Below are positions 52,260 through 61,553 of a DNA stretch of 64,000 nucleotides, one piece after another. Within the stretch, counting starts at the first letter, position 1. Every line of letters starts with the position of its first letter. The position numbers and the translations under genes are program-made. This stretch comes from RYN-428 sp035551995 (GTDB lineage Bacteria > Planctomycetota > Phycisphaerae > Tepidisphaerales > Tepidisphaeraceae). Below the pieces are notes generated by a model. It made no database searches, was not told the DNA's origin, and saw nothing but the letters and a program-made list of their open reading frames with translations. The stretch is from contig DASZME010000061.1 of NCBI GenBank assembly GCA_035551995.1, positions 28,846 to 92,845 of the forward strand. Reading direction: 5' to 3'.

Positions 52260-53408
52260 TTAGTCTCCCGCCGCGGAGGTGAGTTCTCGCCATGCACGAT
52301 CCCAGGTGAATTCCCGCGCTCGAGTCCTGGCTTTGGCCGCGAAGCCGCGAAGCAGTTCGCGATCGGATAAAAACATTTGAATCGCCTCCGCCAGTTCCGT
52401 GATCGAGTCGCGCTCGAACATCCACCCGTTGTTACCGACTACCTCCGGCGTGCCGCCCGTGCGTGAGGCGATCGTCGCCAGTCCGCACGCCATTCCCTCG
52501 ATGGTCGTCATTCCGAAGGGTTCATCCCATCGGGCAGGCACGACATGGAGGTGGGCCTTGCGGATCTCGGCGGGCAACTGGGGGCGACCTACATGCCCGG
52601 TTCGGCGAACGCGAACACCGCGGCTTTCCAACTCGCCCCCCAACGCCAGTAGCTCCTTTTGGTAATCATCGAGCTCGAATCGATCCCAGTGGTTGGAGCC
52701 GATCAACTGGAGCGAGAAAGCCGCGTTCCTTTCAGAAATCTTTAGCGCGGCGCGCAGCAGTAAGTCAGCTCCTTTTTCCACGCCGGTTCGACCGACGAAA
52801 TTCACCACCGGATGGCCCGCCGGGGGACTGGCGGTCGGATGAAACTGCTCCACGTCCACCCCGTTGTAGAGCGTTCGGACACTGCCCGGCGGCAAGCCAT
52901 AATAATTCTCCACCCACCTTGACGTAAAATTGCTTACTCCGAGGACGACGTTCGCCGCTCCCGCAAACCGCAGACGGAACTTCTCCTTACATTGCTGTTG
53001 ATTTTGAAACCAATGGAGGATGGAGGCTTTCGGAAACGCCGAACGCAAGATCACCGCGGTTTCCGGATCGTTAAACAGAATAATCGTTCGGTTCGACAGC
53101 GCTTTCTGACGGATCGTTCGAACCACGCGCTGCGCGTATTCGCGCTGCCGGAGGTATCGCCATCCGCCGATCTTGCGCTCGGCCCGGCACAGCAAAACGC
53201 CAATGTGATCCTTTGGAACTCGAGGGGGGTCGATGAAGATCGTCTGATTCCACCGAAATGGCTCGGCCTCGCATCGACGGGTGATCACCACCGGTTCGGC
53301 GCCGCCCTGGCGCGCCACACGACAGCATTCGTAAATAATCGTCGCCAACGCGCCGCTCTGGGTGGGCGTGAAGGTCTCGGCGGAATTATTGACAAACAGC
53401 AGGCTCAT
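52260..53408 (-). CDS. Glycosyltransferase family 4, ETFTP-type paralogue 2
   Basis: This 382-residue protein begins MSLLFVNNSAETFTPTQSGA. The acceptor domain has IILFNDPETAVILRSAFPKA. The donor domain has PVVNFVGRTGVEKGADLLLR, HVVPARWDEPFGMTTIEGMA with EX7E, and ASRTGGTPEVVGNNGWMF. It overlaps the upstream paralogue by 23 bases. High similarity to its neighbours suggests duplication followed by change of specificity. Confidence 0.9.
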   Translation of the reverse strand: MSLLFVNNSAETFTPTQSGALATIIYECCRVARQGGAEPVVITRRCEAEPFRWNQTIFIDPPRVPKDHIGVLLCRAERKIGGWRYLRQREYAQRVVRTIRQKALSNRTIILFNDPETAVILRSAFPKASILHWFQNQQQCKEKFRLRFAGAANVVLGVSNFTSRWVENYYGLPPGSVRTLYNGVDVEQFHPTASPPAGHPVVNFVGRTGVEKGADLLLRAALKISERNAAFSLQLIGSNHWDRFELDDYQKELLALGGELESRGVRVRRTGHVGRPQLPAEIRKAHLHVVPARWDEPFGMTTIEGMACGLATIASRTGGTPEVVGNNGWMFERDSITELAEAIQMFLSDRELLRGFAAKARTRAREFTWDRAWRELTSAAGD

Positions 53409-54561
53409 TCGCCTCCACCCCCGCCAGTTCTCGGAATCGCCGCCATGTCTGGGCCCATGTCAGGCGCTCGGCACGTTCCCGCGCGCGCTTGCCCCATTCG
53501 GCTCGGACGGAGGGATCGCCAATCAGGTGGAGCAGAATGGCCGCAAGCTGATCCGTGTTTTCATTATCGAAGAGTTGTCCCCCGTCGCCGATAACCTGCG
53601 CGTTTCCGCCGACATTCGATGCGACCGTGGCCAACCCCGTAGCCAACCCTTCATAGAGAGCCAGGGCACTCGGTTCGGCCCAGCGTGAAGAGACGACGTT
53701 GACCTGTGCTTGACGAAGGACTTCAGGTAGCCCGCCGCGGTCGATCCAGCCCGTCCGTTCCATGCGAACACCAAGGCGTTGCAGTTGCTCGCACAGACTC
53801 TCGACTTCCCGATCATAGTCGTCCGCCGGCGCTTGCCAATTAAATTTTCGACCGACCAATTTAACGGCGAAAACGTGATTGACCCTGGCTGTTTTTATCG
53901 CCGCGCGCAACAGCACATCCACACCTTTGTTCCTGTCAAGACGACTGTGAAAGTTAACGATGGGAACCGCTTCAGCTGTTTTTTCGGCGGGAAAGAACCG
54001 GCCAAGGTCCACTCCATTGAGAATCGTTTCCATCTCCCCGCGCGCAAAACCGTAGTATTGCTCGTTCCACACCCGAGTACAATCGCTTACCGCCGACGCG
54101 ACTGTAACAGCCGGCTTGAATAGGCTGCGAAATCGTTCTTTTGTGCCATTCTCGTTGTGGGCATGATGGATGATCCTGGCATCCGGGAAGCTCTTGCGGA
54201 GCATGATCGCCAATTCGATATCGTTGCTCAAAATCAGCGGGTGATGTTCCAGCTTGTGGTATTTAATCGACCGGATAACGCGCGCAATCCACGCCGCCTG
54301 CCCGGGATGAACCCAACCAAACCGATGGCGAAACTGATTGTCGAGTTTTCGCCCTAGCCAGCTCGCCGGTTTGTATGGCTGCGAAATAAGGATGAGCTTT
54401 TTCCAGTCGTAGGATGACTGGAAAGAATCACTTGATATTACCCACGGCTCAGTACCCTCGCGCATAGCGCACTGGCACAACTCCCACACCCACGTCGCCG
54501 TTGAAAAACTATTCGTCGGCGTGAACGTATCGGTCATCGAATTGATAAACACCAGGCTCAT
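53386..54561 (-). CDS. Glycosyltransferase family 4, ETFTP-type paralogue 3
   Basis: From the ATG at 54561 (MSLVFINSMTDTFTPTNSFS) the protein is 391 residues. The open frame extends 91 codons further upstream into the neighbouring gene and is not family-like. Motifs are PLILSNDIELAIMLRKSFP, PIVNFHSRLDRNKGVDVLLR (His-Ser where relatives have Val/Thr-Gly), WAEPSALALYEGLATG with EX7E, and ASNVGGNAQVIGDGG. It lacks the usual Gly-Arg/Lys pair in the donor-domain strand, a point of divergence from its paralogues. Confidence 0.88.
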   Translation of the reverse strand: MSLVFINSMTDTFTPTNSFSTATWVWELCQCAMREGTEPWVISSDSFQSSYDWKKLILISQPYKPASWLGRKLDNQFRHRFGWVHPGQAAWIARVIRSIKYHKLEHHPLILSNDIELAIMLRKSFPDARIIHHAHNENGTKERFRSLFKPAVTVASAVSDCTRVWNEQYYGFARGEMETILNGVDLGRFFPAEKTAEAVPIVNFHSRLDRNKGVDVLLRAAIKTARVNHVFAVKLVGRKFNWQAPADDYDREVESLCEQLQRLGVRMERTGWIDRGGLPEVLRQAQVNVVSSRWAEPSALALYEGLATGLATVASNVGGNAQVIGDGGQLFDNENTDQLAAILLHLIGDPSVRAEWGKRARERAERLTWAQTWRRFRELAGVEANEPAVCQ

Positions 54562-54658
54562 GATCCGAAAAATATCAGAGGACCGGAGCACGCTGAACCG
54601 CGCTTGCCGTTCATATTTTTTCATGCACGCGAACCAGCGGGCACTTTTGGTTCCGGCC

Positions 54659-55879
54659 TCACCTGGCAAATCCAGACCGTTCCAATCGTGGAAACGAACG
54701 TGTGGCGTTGTGGTAGGTCTTGCGAGATTCGGCGTCGCCGATGAATTCTTTAAGTGTGTCCCATGTGCGCCCCCAGGAAAATAACTCGGCTCGTTCACGC
54801 GCAATTCGACCATATTTGCGACGAAGAGCTTCATCGCGGACGAGCGGCTCGAGCAAATCGGCGAGCTGTCGTTCGTTATCGTGGTCGAAAAGAAATCCCG
54901 CTTCCCCTATAACTTCAGGAGTGCCGCCGGTTCGGGCGCCGATCACGGCCAAACCGCATGCCATCGCTTCCAAGGTAGTCAGGCCGAAGGGCTCCTCCCA
55001 TTGCGAAGGCGTCACGTGAATGTCAGCGTTAGCCAGCACTTCCGCCACATGCGCTCGATCGATCCAGCCTGTGAACTCGCAGGCGACCCCCATTTTTGAT
55101 AGTTCCGCCGCGAGAGATTCCAATTCGACGATATAGTCATCCCTTTCGTCACGATCATAAAATCGCCGACCGATCAGTCGAACGCTGAACCGGTTCGTCC
55201 GTCCGGCAAGAATTTTCGCGGCCCTGAGAAGCGAATCGGGAGCTTTGTTGCGGTCCAGTTTTCCGATGTAGCTGATGCACGGTTGCGAGGATGAGCGACG
55301 CTGCCGCGGTCGGAATTCGTTCAGATTGACGCCGTTATAGAGTGTCTTGCACGCTCCGCGGGGCAGGCGATAGAATTTTTCATTCCATTTCCCGGCGAAA
55401 TCGCTTACGGCGATCGCCGTGTCCACGCTTGACGCGAAGCGTTTTCGACAGCGACTGGTACTGCCGTTGTTGTTGTGGGCGATGTGAAGAATGGTCGCCT
55501 CAGGGAAACGCCGGCGAAGGCTTACGGCCAGTTCCATATCGTTGTGGAGCACCAACGACGAATATTCATCCGCGTTTCTTTTAATCGCTTCCGCGATGCG
55601 ATCGCAATAAACCCCCTGCCGAGGACGGACCCATCCGGCAATATGTTTTTGCAGGCTGACTAGCTTTGACGCGATCGGACCTTCCGGAATGAACGGATAG
55701 TCAACAAATATCGTGTTCCTCCGACTAAATTGGGGATGATCGCTGCGGCGCGAAATCACAAGCGGCTCGATACCTTCGGTCGCGGCGGCCCGGCAGACTT
55801 CATAAATCCATGTACAGATCGCGCCACTATGGCCGGGCGTGAAGGTCTCATAGGTGCAGTTGATGAAAACTACCCGCAT
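54659..55879 (-). CDS. Glycosyltransferase family 4, ETFTP-type paralogue 4
   Basis: This 406-residue protein begins MRVVFINCTYETFTPGHSGA. It has LVLHNDMELAVSLRRRFPEA, CISYIGKLDRNKAPDSLLRA, HVTPSQWEEPFGLTTLEAMA with EX7E, and GARTGGTPEVIGEAGFLF. It is the first of the four paralogues to be transcribed, 4 bases after the stop of the TuaH-like gene. The C-terminal 30 residues are variable. Confidence 0.9.
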   Translation of the reverse strand: MRVVFINCTYETFTPGHSGAICTWIYEVCRAAATEGIEPLVISRRSDHPQFSRRNTIFVDYPFIPEGPIASKLVSLQKHIAGWVRPRQGVYCDRIAEAIKRNADEYSSLVLHNDMELAVSLRRRFPEATILHIAHNNNGSTSRCRKRFASSVDTAIAVSDFAGKWNEKFYRLPRGACKTLYNGVNLNEFRPRQRRSSSQPCISYIGKLDRNKAPDSLLRAAKILAGRTNRFSVRLIGRRFYDRDERDDYIVELESLAAELSKMGVACEFTGWIDRAHVAEVLANADIHVTPSQWEEPFGLTTLEAMACGLAVIGARTGGTPEVIGEAGFLFDHDNERQLADLLEPLVRDEALRRKYGRIARERAELFSWGRTWDTLKEFIGDAESRKTYHNATRSFPRLERSGFAR

Positions 55880-55883
55880 TCAG

Positions 55884-57050
55884 TCACTTCGCCTCAGTAG
55901 CTACCGGCTGACGGCGACTGACCGTCCTGTGATTCGCGCCGCCGAATTGCTCAGGTATCAGTCTGGCAAGAGCCTGCCTGGCACGATTTTCCCAAGTATT
56001 GCCCAAAGCGAACGCAATCAGCGAACGGCGCAAATTCTCATCGTCACGCAAAGCCACAGCCTCCGCTACTTTCTCGGCGAATTCTTCGGGCGAATGGCCA
56101 ACGCGCGCCACCTCCGGACGCAGAATCAGTTCACGAATCGCCGTTCCGACGACTGGTTTGCCAAGCAGCGCATATGCATATAGTTTGACCGGGTTGATCG
56201 CATCATTCATTTCCCCGGCGGTAAATGGAATTAAGCCAATCGCGCAGCGCGACAGCAAATATCGGCCGTCTTCCAAAGAAATCCGCCCGGTGATTGTCAC
56301 ATTCGGCATCGAGCGAAGTTCAGCGACGTGCGCCTCCAACTCGCGCAGGAATCCGCCGGCCAGTATGAAATGAACGCCTGGATTCATCCGGCACGCCGTC
56401 CTCACGCAACGGAAGTCAAATCGCCAGTCAAGAGTTCCCAGATAAGCGGCGATGGGTTCCTCCGTTCGCGGCCACCATTGCGGTCGACGCGCTGAAGCTA
56501 TTTTGTTTTCCGAATATTCGTTTGGATCGCACCCGTTGTTGAGGAGCGTGACATCGTGATGATGCCGGCGGCAATTGTCGACGAGAAGTTGGGCCGATGC
56601 GAAAACGACATCCGCCAAGCCGAGTAGTTCGAGTTCGCGCTGTTCGAATAGCCGCAAGTCACGCGGATCGGCGCTGAAGCACGGATCGATGCAATCATAA
56701 ACCAGCACGTCATGCGCGATAAATCGATTAGGACGCAGCCAATTTTCCGAGTTCCAAAAAATCACTTTTCGATATCGACGTCTGATCCATCCCAGATGCC
56801 ACCAGCACCAAAGCCACATCGCCACATTCCAATGGCGCCGTTGGAACTTCACCAACATCGTGGCCAATCCACGGACGATGGTGACTTGTCTGGTCCGCTT
56901 TTCAAAAGTAACGCGCCGCTTTCGCTCTTCGGTTTCCTCGATATAGATGACCGGCACATGGTGGGAGATCGCCTCCAACAGCAGGCGTTGCCGTCCCGGT
57001 ATGCCGTCCCAGGCGGCCGGATGATAGAACACAATGCACACGTCAAGCAC
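55884..57050 (-). CDS. Glycosyltransferase, TuaH-like GT-B
   Basis: This 388-residue protein begins LDVCIVFYHPAAWDGIPGRQ. It has VLVYDCIDPCFSADPRDLRL, LNNGCDPNEYSE and the donor-domain strand IAAYLGTLDWRFDFRCVR. The segment NPVKLYAYALLGKPVVGT corresponds to the motif of the gene at 38242, so the two are paralogues. Its start overlaps the end of the upstream acyltransferase by 8 bases. Confidence 0.85.
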   Translation of the reverse strand: MLDVCIVFYHPAAWDGIPGRQRLLLEAISHHVPVIYIEETEERKRRVTFEKRTRQVTIVRGLATMLVKFQRRHWNVAMWLWCWWHLGWIRRRYRKVIFWNSENWLRPNRFIAHDVLVYDCIDPCFSADPRDLRLFEQRELELLGLADVVFASAQLLVDNCRRHHHDVTLLNNGCDPNEYSENKIASARRPQWWPRTEEPIAAYLGTLDWRFDFRCVRTACRMNPGVHFILAGGFLRELEAHVAELRSMPNVTITGRISLEDGRYLLSRCAIGLIPFTAGEMNDAINPVKLYAYALLGKPVVGTAIRELILRPEVARVGHSPEEFAEKVAEAVALRDDENLRRSLIAFALGNTWENRARQALARLIPEQFGGANHRTVSRRQPVATEAK

Positions 57051-58293
57051 GGGATTCGTATGTGACGGCGGGCAATTGAAGTCGCGACGGTCGTCTTAAT
57101 TCGGACTGTGGCGGAATAGACGCGGTCCTAACGGGATATCCGCGCAAAAATGGGTGCTCCAACAGCCGATAGGCCACTGAGCAAAGAGCGACCAACATGA
57201 CTCCGATGATCGCGACTACGGACCAATACATGGCGCCTGACATACTGGCCACCGGGTGGACCCGATTGACGAGCCGAAAAACCAAGCCGAGAAAACCGAA
57301 ATGGAGCAAATAAATACTATAGCTGATGGCGCCGAGCATGCGAGCCACGGAATTCGTAAGCGCGCCCAGCAGGCTTGCGCCGCTGGCGATTGAGACGAAC
57401 GCGATAAATAACAAAACGTAAGCCCGCAAAGAATACGCGCCCTCGCGGCAGATGAGTGTGACGGCCACCAGCGTCGTGAGGGCGACGCCGGACAAAAACC
57501 TGTCGGACGTTCCGCTTGATCGTGGCCATCGCTGAACGATATGCGCCGTCGCCATGCCGAAAAGGAAGATGACCCACATATCACGCGAGCCTATCCATGC
57601 CTCCAGCTGTGGAGAATCGCCGACCAGCTTGTAAATGAAAGCTGCGGCCGCGCACAGCACAAGAAATCGGAGCGGTTTGGCAAAACCTGCGATCAGTGGC
57701 AATAGTAGATAGAAAAAACACTCATAGCGGAGCGTCCATGCCGGTGCTGTGATCAGGAAGACCGAAACCCCGTTTATGATGGGTGTGTCAAAAACTCCAT
57801 GAAACATCGCGAGCCGCATTACCTGCCAAAGCAATCTTGCCAATGGCGTCCGAAGCAGAAAACCGGATTTTATTGCGACAACAGTCAGGGCGCAGACCAA
57901 CAGAAATGAATAGAGAGGCATAATGCGCCAAAATCGCCGCGAGTAATGACTACGAAATCTGATCTTTCCGTTAATCGCCTTCGACCAGAACAGGAACCCG
58001 GTAATCATGAAAAATAGAACGACCGGCGCCTGAGCGGCATGAGCATAAAATCGTGATAGCGGAACGCTCCAGAACTCGATCGGACTAAAATTGCTGTAAT
58101 ACCTTGCGCCATGGCAAATAAAAACGCTGATCGCGAGGTATCCGCGCAGTCCATCCAGAGAGGAGACGCGGGACGAGTCGTCGGTCCTCAGCAATTGCCG
58201 ATAGAACGGCGACCGAGCCGCAATGACCGCAGCCGTGCATAACATCGCCCCAAGAACGAACACAAATGGGCCCAGTTCCGTCACAACGCGCAA
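57043..58293 (-). CDS. Membrane acyltransferase, acyltransferase-3 family
   Basis: This 416-residue protein has an extra N-terminal membrane helix (FVFVLGAMLCTAAVIAA) before the family core RVSSLDGLRGYLAISVFICH. It continues APVVLFFMITGFLFWSKAI, YSRRFWRIMPLYSFLLV and TAPAWTLRYECFFYLLLP, where the W-x-L-x-x-E element reads WTLRYE. The additional first helix separates it from the other acyltransferases of the locus. Confidence 0.88.
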   Translation of the reverse strand: MRVVTELGPFVFVLGAMLCTAAVIAARSPFYRQLLRTDDSSRVSSLDGLRGYLAISVFICHGARYYSNFSPIEFWSVPLSRFYAHAAQAPVVLFFMITGFLFWSKAINGKIRFRSHYSRRFWRIMPLYSFLLVCALTVVAIKSGFLLRTPLARLLWQVMRLAMFHGVFDTPIINGVSVFLITAPAWTLRYECFFYLLLPLIAGFAKPLRFLVLCAAAAFIYKLVGDSPQLEAWIGSRDMWVIFLFGMATAHIVQRWPRSSGTSDRFLSGVALTTLVAVTLICREGAYSLRAYVLLFIAFVSIASGASLLGALTNSVARMLGAISYSIYLLHFGFLGLVFRLVNRVHPVASMSGAMYWSVVAIIGVMLVALCSVAYRLLEHPFLRGYPVRTASIPPQSELRRPSRLQLPAVTYESRA

Positions 58294-58318
58294 GCTTCAC
58301 TCTCCAACAGTCAGTTTC

Positions 58319-59248
58319 TTAAACGTCATGATTTCGCGCTTTTCGCCCACCTTGGGATTCCCAGATGGGCAAAAGCAACCTGCGGCATACGCCGACGTCC
58401 AGACCGATATTCGAGTTGATCAGAATCATTTTTGGTTTGCTTGACGCAATCTGATCGGCAAAGTGATCTTCGATATTCTGAGCCTCGTGGGCCCACCAAT
58501 AATAATGGGCAAGAGAGGGCTTTATTGGACAAACGCGAGATAGCTTATCGATGTGGCGGGCATAGACGCCGTAAGTCGTGTATTCCATGACACGATCGGC
58601 TTGGATAATCGCTTCCATCCAGGGTCGCCCGCGCTGTTCTTCGATGAACTGCTGCAACTCGACAAGAAGCTCGCGAAGCATGGGGACTGGCGCGTGCGTA
58701 AATCGCCGAAGCGGCGCGCTGGTGACTTTCTGGCTGAGAAATCGAAGGCTGTGAGCGTACCATTCCGCCATCTCCGCATCAATATCGTCGGTCGTCTCAT
58801 AGAGATGCAATCGGCCGTCCGGTGCAATGAAATCCGACGCCGTCACCTGGTCGACAAAAAAAACGTCTGAGTCCAGGCAAATAATTCCGTCGGTTCGCAC
58901 GACCGCCGGCGACGCAAGTTTTAGCAATTGCTGCAAGAGCCAGCCGTGAATGCCGCGGCCTGTGATCCAATATCGGTAGTCGCGCCGACTGATGCGCCAG
59001 ACAGCGCGTCGGCGATCATAGGCTGGCGGAAGCACCTCCCGCGCAGAAAGAATGGTCAATCCGCGTTGGTGCGGCGTCCGTTTGAACAGAGCGACGTCTT
59101 CGTGGTTGACGACCGCCACATGCGGAATGTCGATTTCACACGTTTCGATCGACTCCCGCTGAAGACAGAAACGCTCGAAGTCGCTCGCGTGGGTCGGCGT
59201 AAACAGGGAAACGGAAAGCATCGGCGGGATTGCGTTCAACTCGAACAA
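58319..59248 (-). CDS. DUF6492-like putative glycosyltransferase
   Basis: This 309-residue protein begins with a GT-A-like strand (LSVSLFTPTHASDFERFCL). After AVVNHEDVALF it has IICLDSDVFFVDQVTASDFI with a DSD metal motif, YDRRRAVWRISRRDYRYWI and a C-terminal segment KPSLAHYYWWAHEAQNIEDH. I believe this is the DUF6492 family, uncharacterised putative sugar transferases often found in exopolysaccharide loci; the assignment is from memory. It lies 4 bases after the upstream GT2. Confidence 0.7.
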   Translation of the reverse strand: MFELNAIPPMLSVSLFTPTHASDFERFCLQRESIETCEIDIPHVAVVNHEDVALFKRTPHQRGLTILSAREVLPPAYDRRRAVWRISRRDYRYWITGRGIHGWLLQQLLKLASPAVVRTDGIICLDSDVFFVDQVTASDFIAPDGRLHLYETTDDIDAEMAEWYAHSLRFLSQKVTSAPLRRFTHAPVPMLRELLVELQQFIEEQRGRPWMEAIIQADRVMEYTTYGVYARHIDKLSRVCPIKPSLAHYYWWAHEAQNIEDHFADQIASSKPKMILINSNIGLDVGVCRRLLLPIWESQGGRKARNHDV

Positions 59249-59252
59249 TCCA

Positions 59253-60218
59253 TCACGACGCGGTTGGGATCCGAAAGACGCGCCGTCGAACGATCTCTTT
59301 CATCGCCCAAGGGTAATTCCATAGGGATCGGGCGCGCCATTTCAAGCTTTCCGCGAGCATCCCCTTCGCCATCGCCTCGCGTGCGCGCCCGACCGCCACG
59401 CCATAATAACCGCGCCGGACGTGACGCGCGGCCAGGCGTCTTGCTCGAATACAAAGACCGCAATGCGCGTGCAATTCTCGCGGCTTATTTACCAGGCGAA
59501 GCGAGTTTTTCAGTATCGAGTCGGCTTTGAGCGTCGCGTTGCTTTCGTGCATTCGATATTCAAGCAAAAGTTCCCGCACGCCGACAACACGGTAGTGGAA
59601 GGCGATCCGAATTCCCAAGTCCCAGTCGTCCGTTCCGCACAACGTTTCGTCGAAAATACCGACACGATCGAGTGCTTGACGTGAGAAGACGGCGGAGCTG
59701 AGGCCAAAGTGGCACCATTCCAGCATCTCGTGAAAATCAGTGTTTTCGCGCGGCCAACATTCGTACAACGTGCGACCATCTTTCGCGTCGAAGCAGCGCG
59801 AGCCGGAATGAACGAGCCCGACGCACGGGTCTTTCTGAAATTGCGGGATCTGGCGTTCTAATTTATGAGATACCCAGCGATCGTCGGAATCGCAGAAGGC
59901 GATCAGGTCGCCGCAAGCGTGCCTGATACCGACATTTCGCGCCGCGGCGCAGCCGGCGTTTTTCTGTCGTATCAAAGTGACCTTCGTCCCGAATTTGCCG
60001 ATAACCTCAGCCGAGCGGTCTGTTGACCCATCATCTACGACGATTACTTCTACGCGCGGATAAGTTTGTTTAAGGACTGACTCAATCGTCTCTCCCACAT
60101 AACGTTCGTAGTTGTATGAAGTGATCACCACAGTAACCAGCGGCTGTATGAGCGATGGTACCTCAATTTCCGTTTCAACTGAATTTTGGTGCGAAGTGGT
60201 CAAGTCAAATCGCCTCAA
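59253..60218 (-). CDS. Glycosyltransferase family 2
   Basis: This 321-residue GT-A protein has VTVVITSYNYERYVGETIES, VIVVDDGSTDRSAEV, KNAGCAAARNVGIRH and LIAFCDSDDRWVSHKLERQI with the DXD-type SDD. It then has CGTDDWDLGIRIAF. The same GTDDWDL segment appears in the second GT2 at 61554, suggesting related acceptors. A helical, basic C-terminus may sit on the membrane. The sugar is unknown. Confidence 0.92.
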   Translation of the reverse strand: MRRFDLTTSHQNSVETEIEVPSLIQPLVTVVITSYNYERYVGETIESVLKQTYPRVEVIVVDDGSTDRSAEVIGKFGTKVTLIRQKNAGCAAARNVGIRHACGDLIAFCDSDDRWVSHKLERQIPQFQKDPCVGLVHSGSRCFDAKDGRTLYECWPRENTDFHEMLEWCHFGLSSAVFSRQALDRVGIFDETLCGTDDWDLGIRIAFHYRVVGVRELLLEYRMHESNATLKADSILKNSLRLVNKPRELHAHCGLCIRARRLAARHVRRGYYGVAVGRAREAMAKGMLAESLKWRARSLWNYPWAMKEIVRRRVFRIPTAS

Positions 60219-60248
60219 GGTTAGTTAGCATCTTGGATCGGCAGGTTT

Positions 60249-61481
60249 TCATGTCCCGGGCGTTTCAACGGCGCCCTTTTGAACGATACGTCGCCAGTGA
60301 ACACGCTTTGTGCTGGCGCGTACCAGTGTTTGAGCGCGAAAGACATAGGCGCGCCAAAGCCAGCGCAGGATTGGCCATCCTCTGATAGTCTTATTGGCGC
60401 CATTTTTTGCGAGTAATTCGCGAACCTTCGCCGAGACTGCTTGTGGGCTGCACAGCGACATCACCATTTTATAACCGGCGTGCCCCATCGATTCGGCCGC
60501 GATGGGATCGCGAAGTAGCTTAACCACCGCCCCCGCAAACGCCGTCGCTGAGTCCACAACCATTAGGTGCTGACCCGACTCCGCGCCAAACCCCTGGGCG
60601 CCAATGGAGGTCGCAATGACGGGAACGCCAGCCGCCAACGCCTCGGTAACCTTGCCTTTCATTCCGCCGCCATACCGCAGCGGCGCCACGGAAACCGCGG
60701 CTTGGTCCAGATAGATGCCTGTATCGGCAACGTAACCCAGTACCTTGACGCCGCAAATTTTTCCGAGCTCTTCTACCGCGGGAGGAGGGTCGCTTCCGAT
60801 GACCAGGAGACGCGCGTCCGGCACAGCGGCATGCACGTCAGGCCAGATCGTCGTGGCGAACCACCTAATCCCATCGACATTTGGGATGTGAGCGAACCCG
60901 CCGACAAACAAAATGTCGTGGCCCCTCGGCTCCGCGGGCCGCATCCGCGGGTCGACGATGTTGGGAATCACGGTAACGCTCTTCACGCCATGCCTTTGCA
61001 ACGCCTGCTGATCCTCCGCAGTGACGACCAAGACGACGTCAGCACGTCGATAAACCGCCAGTTCTCGAATCTTCCTTGACTGAACCGCGATACCGTCAGA
61101 AATTCCTAAGGCGAGTCCGGATTCCTCGCGTAGAAAATGGACGTCAACGGTATCAATGATCACTCTTGCCCATGGCTGCCACCGCACGATGGTGTCAAGA
61201 AACTGTTCGGCATGCTGCCAGAACTCGACAAATATAAGATCGTAACGTCGCCGAGCCAACACGGCTTCTATCGGGCGCCAGCTATCTTCGTAAACGAACA
61301 CACCAACTTCACGAAGTTTCTTGGAATAATACATTGCCGTTTCTGGCGTATCCCATATTTGCGGGGCGTAAAAGTCAACCGCACATTGTCTGGCAAGCAA
61401 TGTGAGAAGGGCACAGAGTCGTCGATCGCCGGACGCGCGATCGGCCTTCGGCAAGCGGCGGCTAAAGAACGCGATCCTCAT
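60249..61481 (-). CDS. Glycosyltransferase family 4 (Glyco_trans_1_4 type)
   Basis: From MRIAFFSRRLPKADRASGDR (start 61481) the protein is 410 residues. The acceptor domain has VIIDTVDVHFLREESGL and KSVTVIPNIVDPRMRP. The donor domain has DILFVGGFAHIPNVDGIRWF, LLVIGSDPP, VKVLGYVADTGIYLDQA and GGGMKGKVTEALAAGVPVIA. This form, with P-N-x-D-x-I and MKGK, is common in exopolysaccharide loci. A start eight codons upstream is possible. Confidence 0.9.
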   Translation of the reverse strand: MRIAFFSRRLPKADRASGDRRLCALLTLLARQCAVDFYAPQIWDTPETAMYYSKKLREVGVFVYEDSWRPIEAVLARRRYDLIFVEFWQHAEQFLDTIVRWQPWARVIIDTVDVHFLREESGLALGISDGIAVQSRKIRELAVYRRADVVLVVTAEDQQALQRHGVKSVTVIPNIVDPRMRPAEPRGHDILFVGGFAHIPNVDGIRWFATTIWPDVHAAVPDARLLVIGSDPPPAVEELGKICGVKVLGYVADTGIYLDQAAVSVAPLRYGGGMKGKVTEALAAGVPVIATSIGAQGFGAESGQHLMVVDSATAFAGAVVKLLRDPIAAESMGHAGYKMVMSLCSPQAVSAKVRELLAKNGANKTIRGWPILRWLWRAYVFRAQTLVRASTKRVHWRRIVQKGAVETPGT

Positions 61482-61553
61482 CGTCACGTCGTAGGGCAAT
61501 ATCAAGGCAATACCGGGTGATTCAGCTGACCACCAAAGACAAAATGCCCAGAC

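Noticed and set aside
54562..54834. Upstream extension of ETFTP-type paralogue 3
   Set aside because: It overlaps the preceding gene and is unlike the paralogues, all of which start at the ETFTP-type opening.
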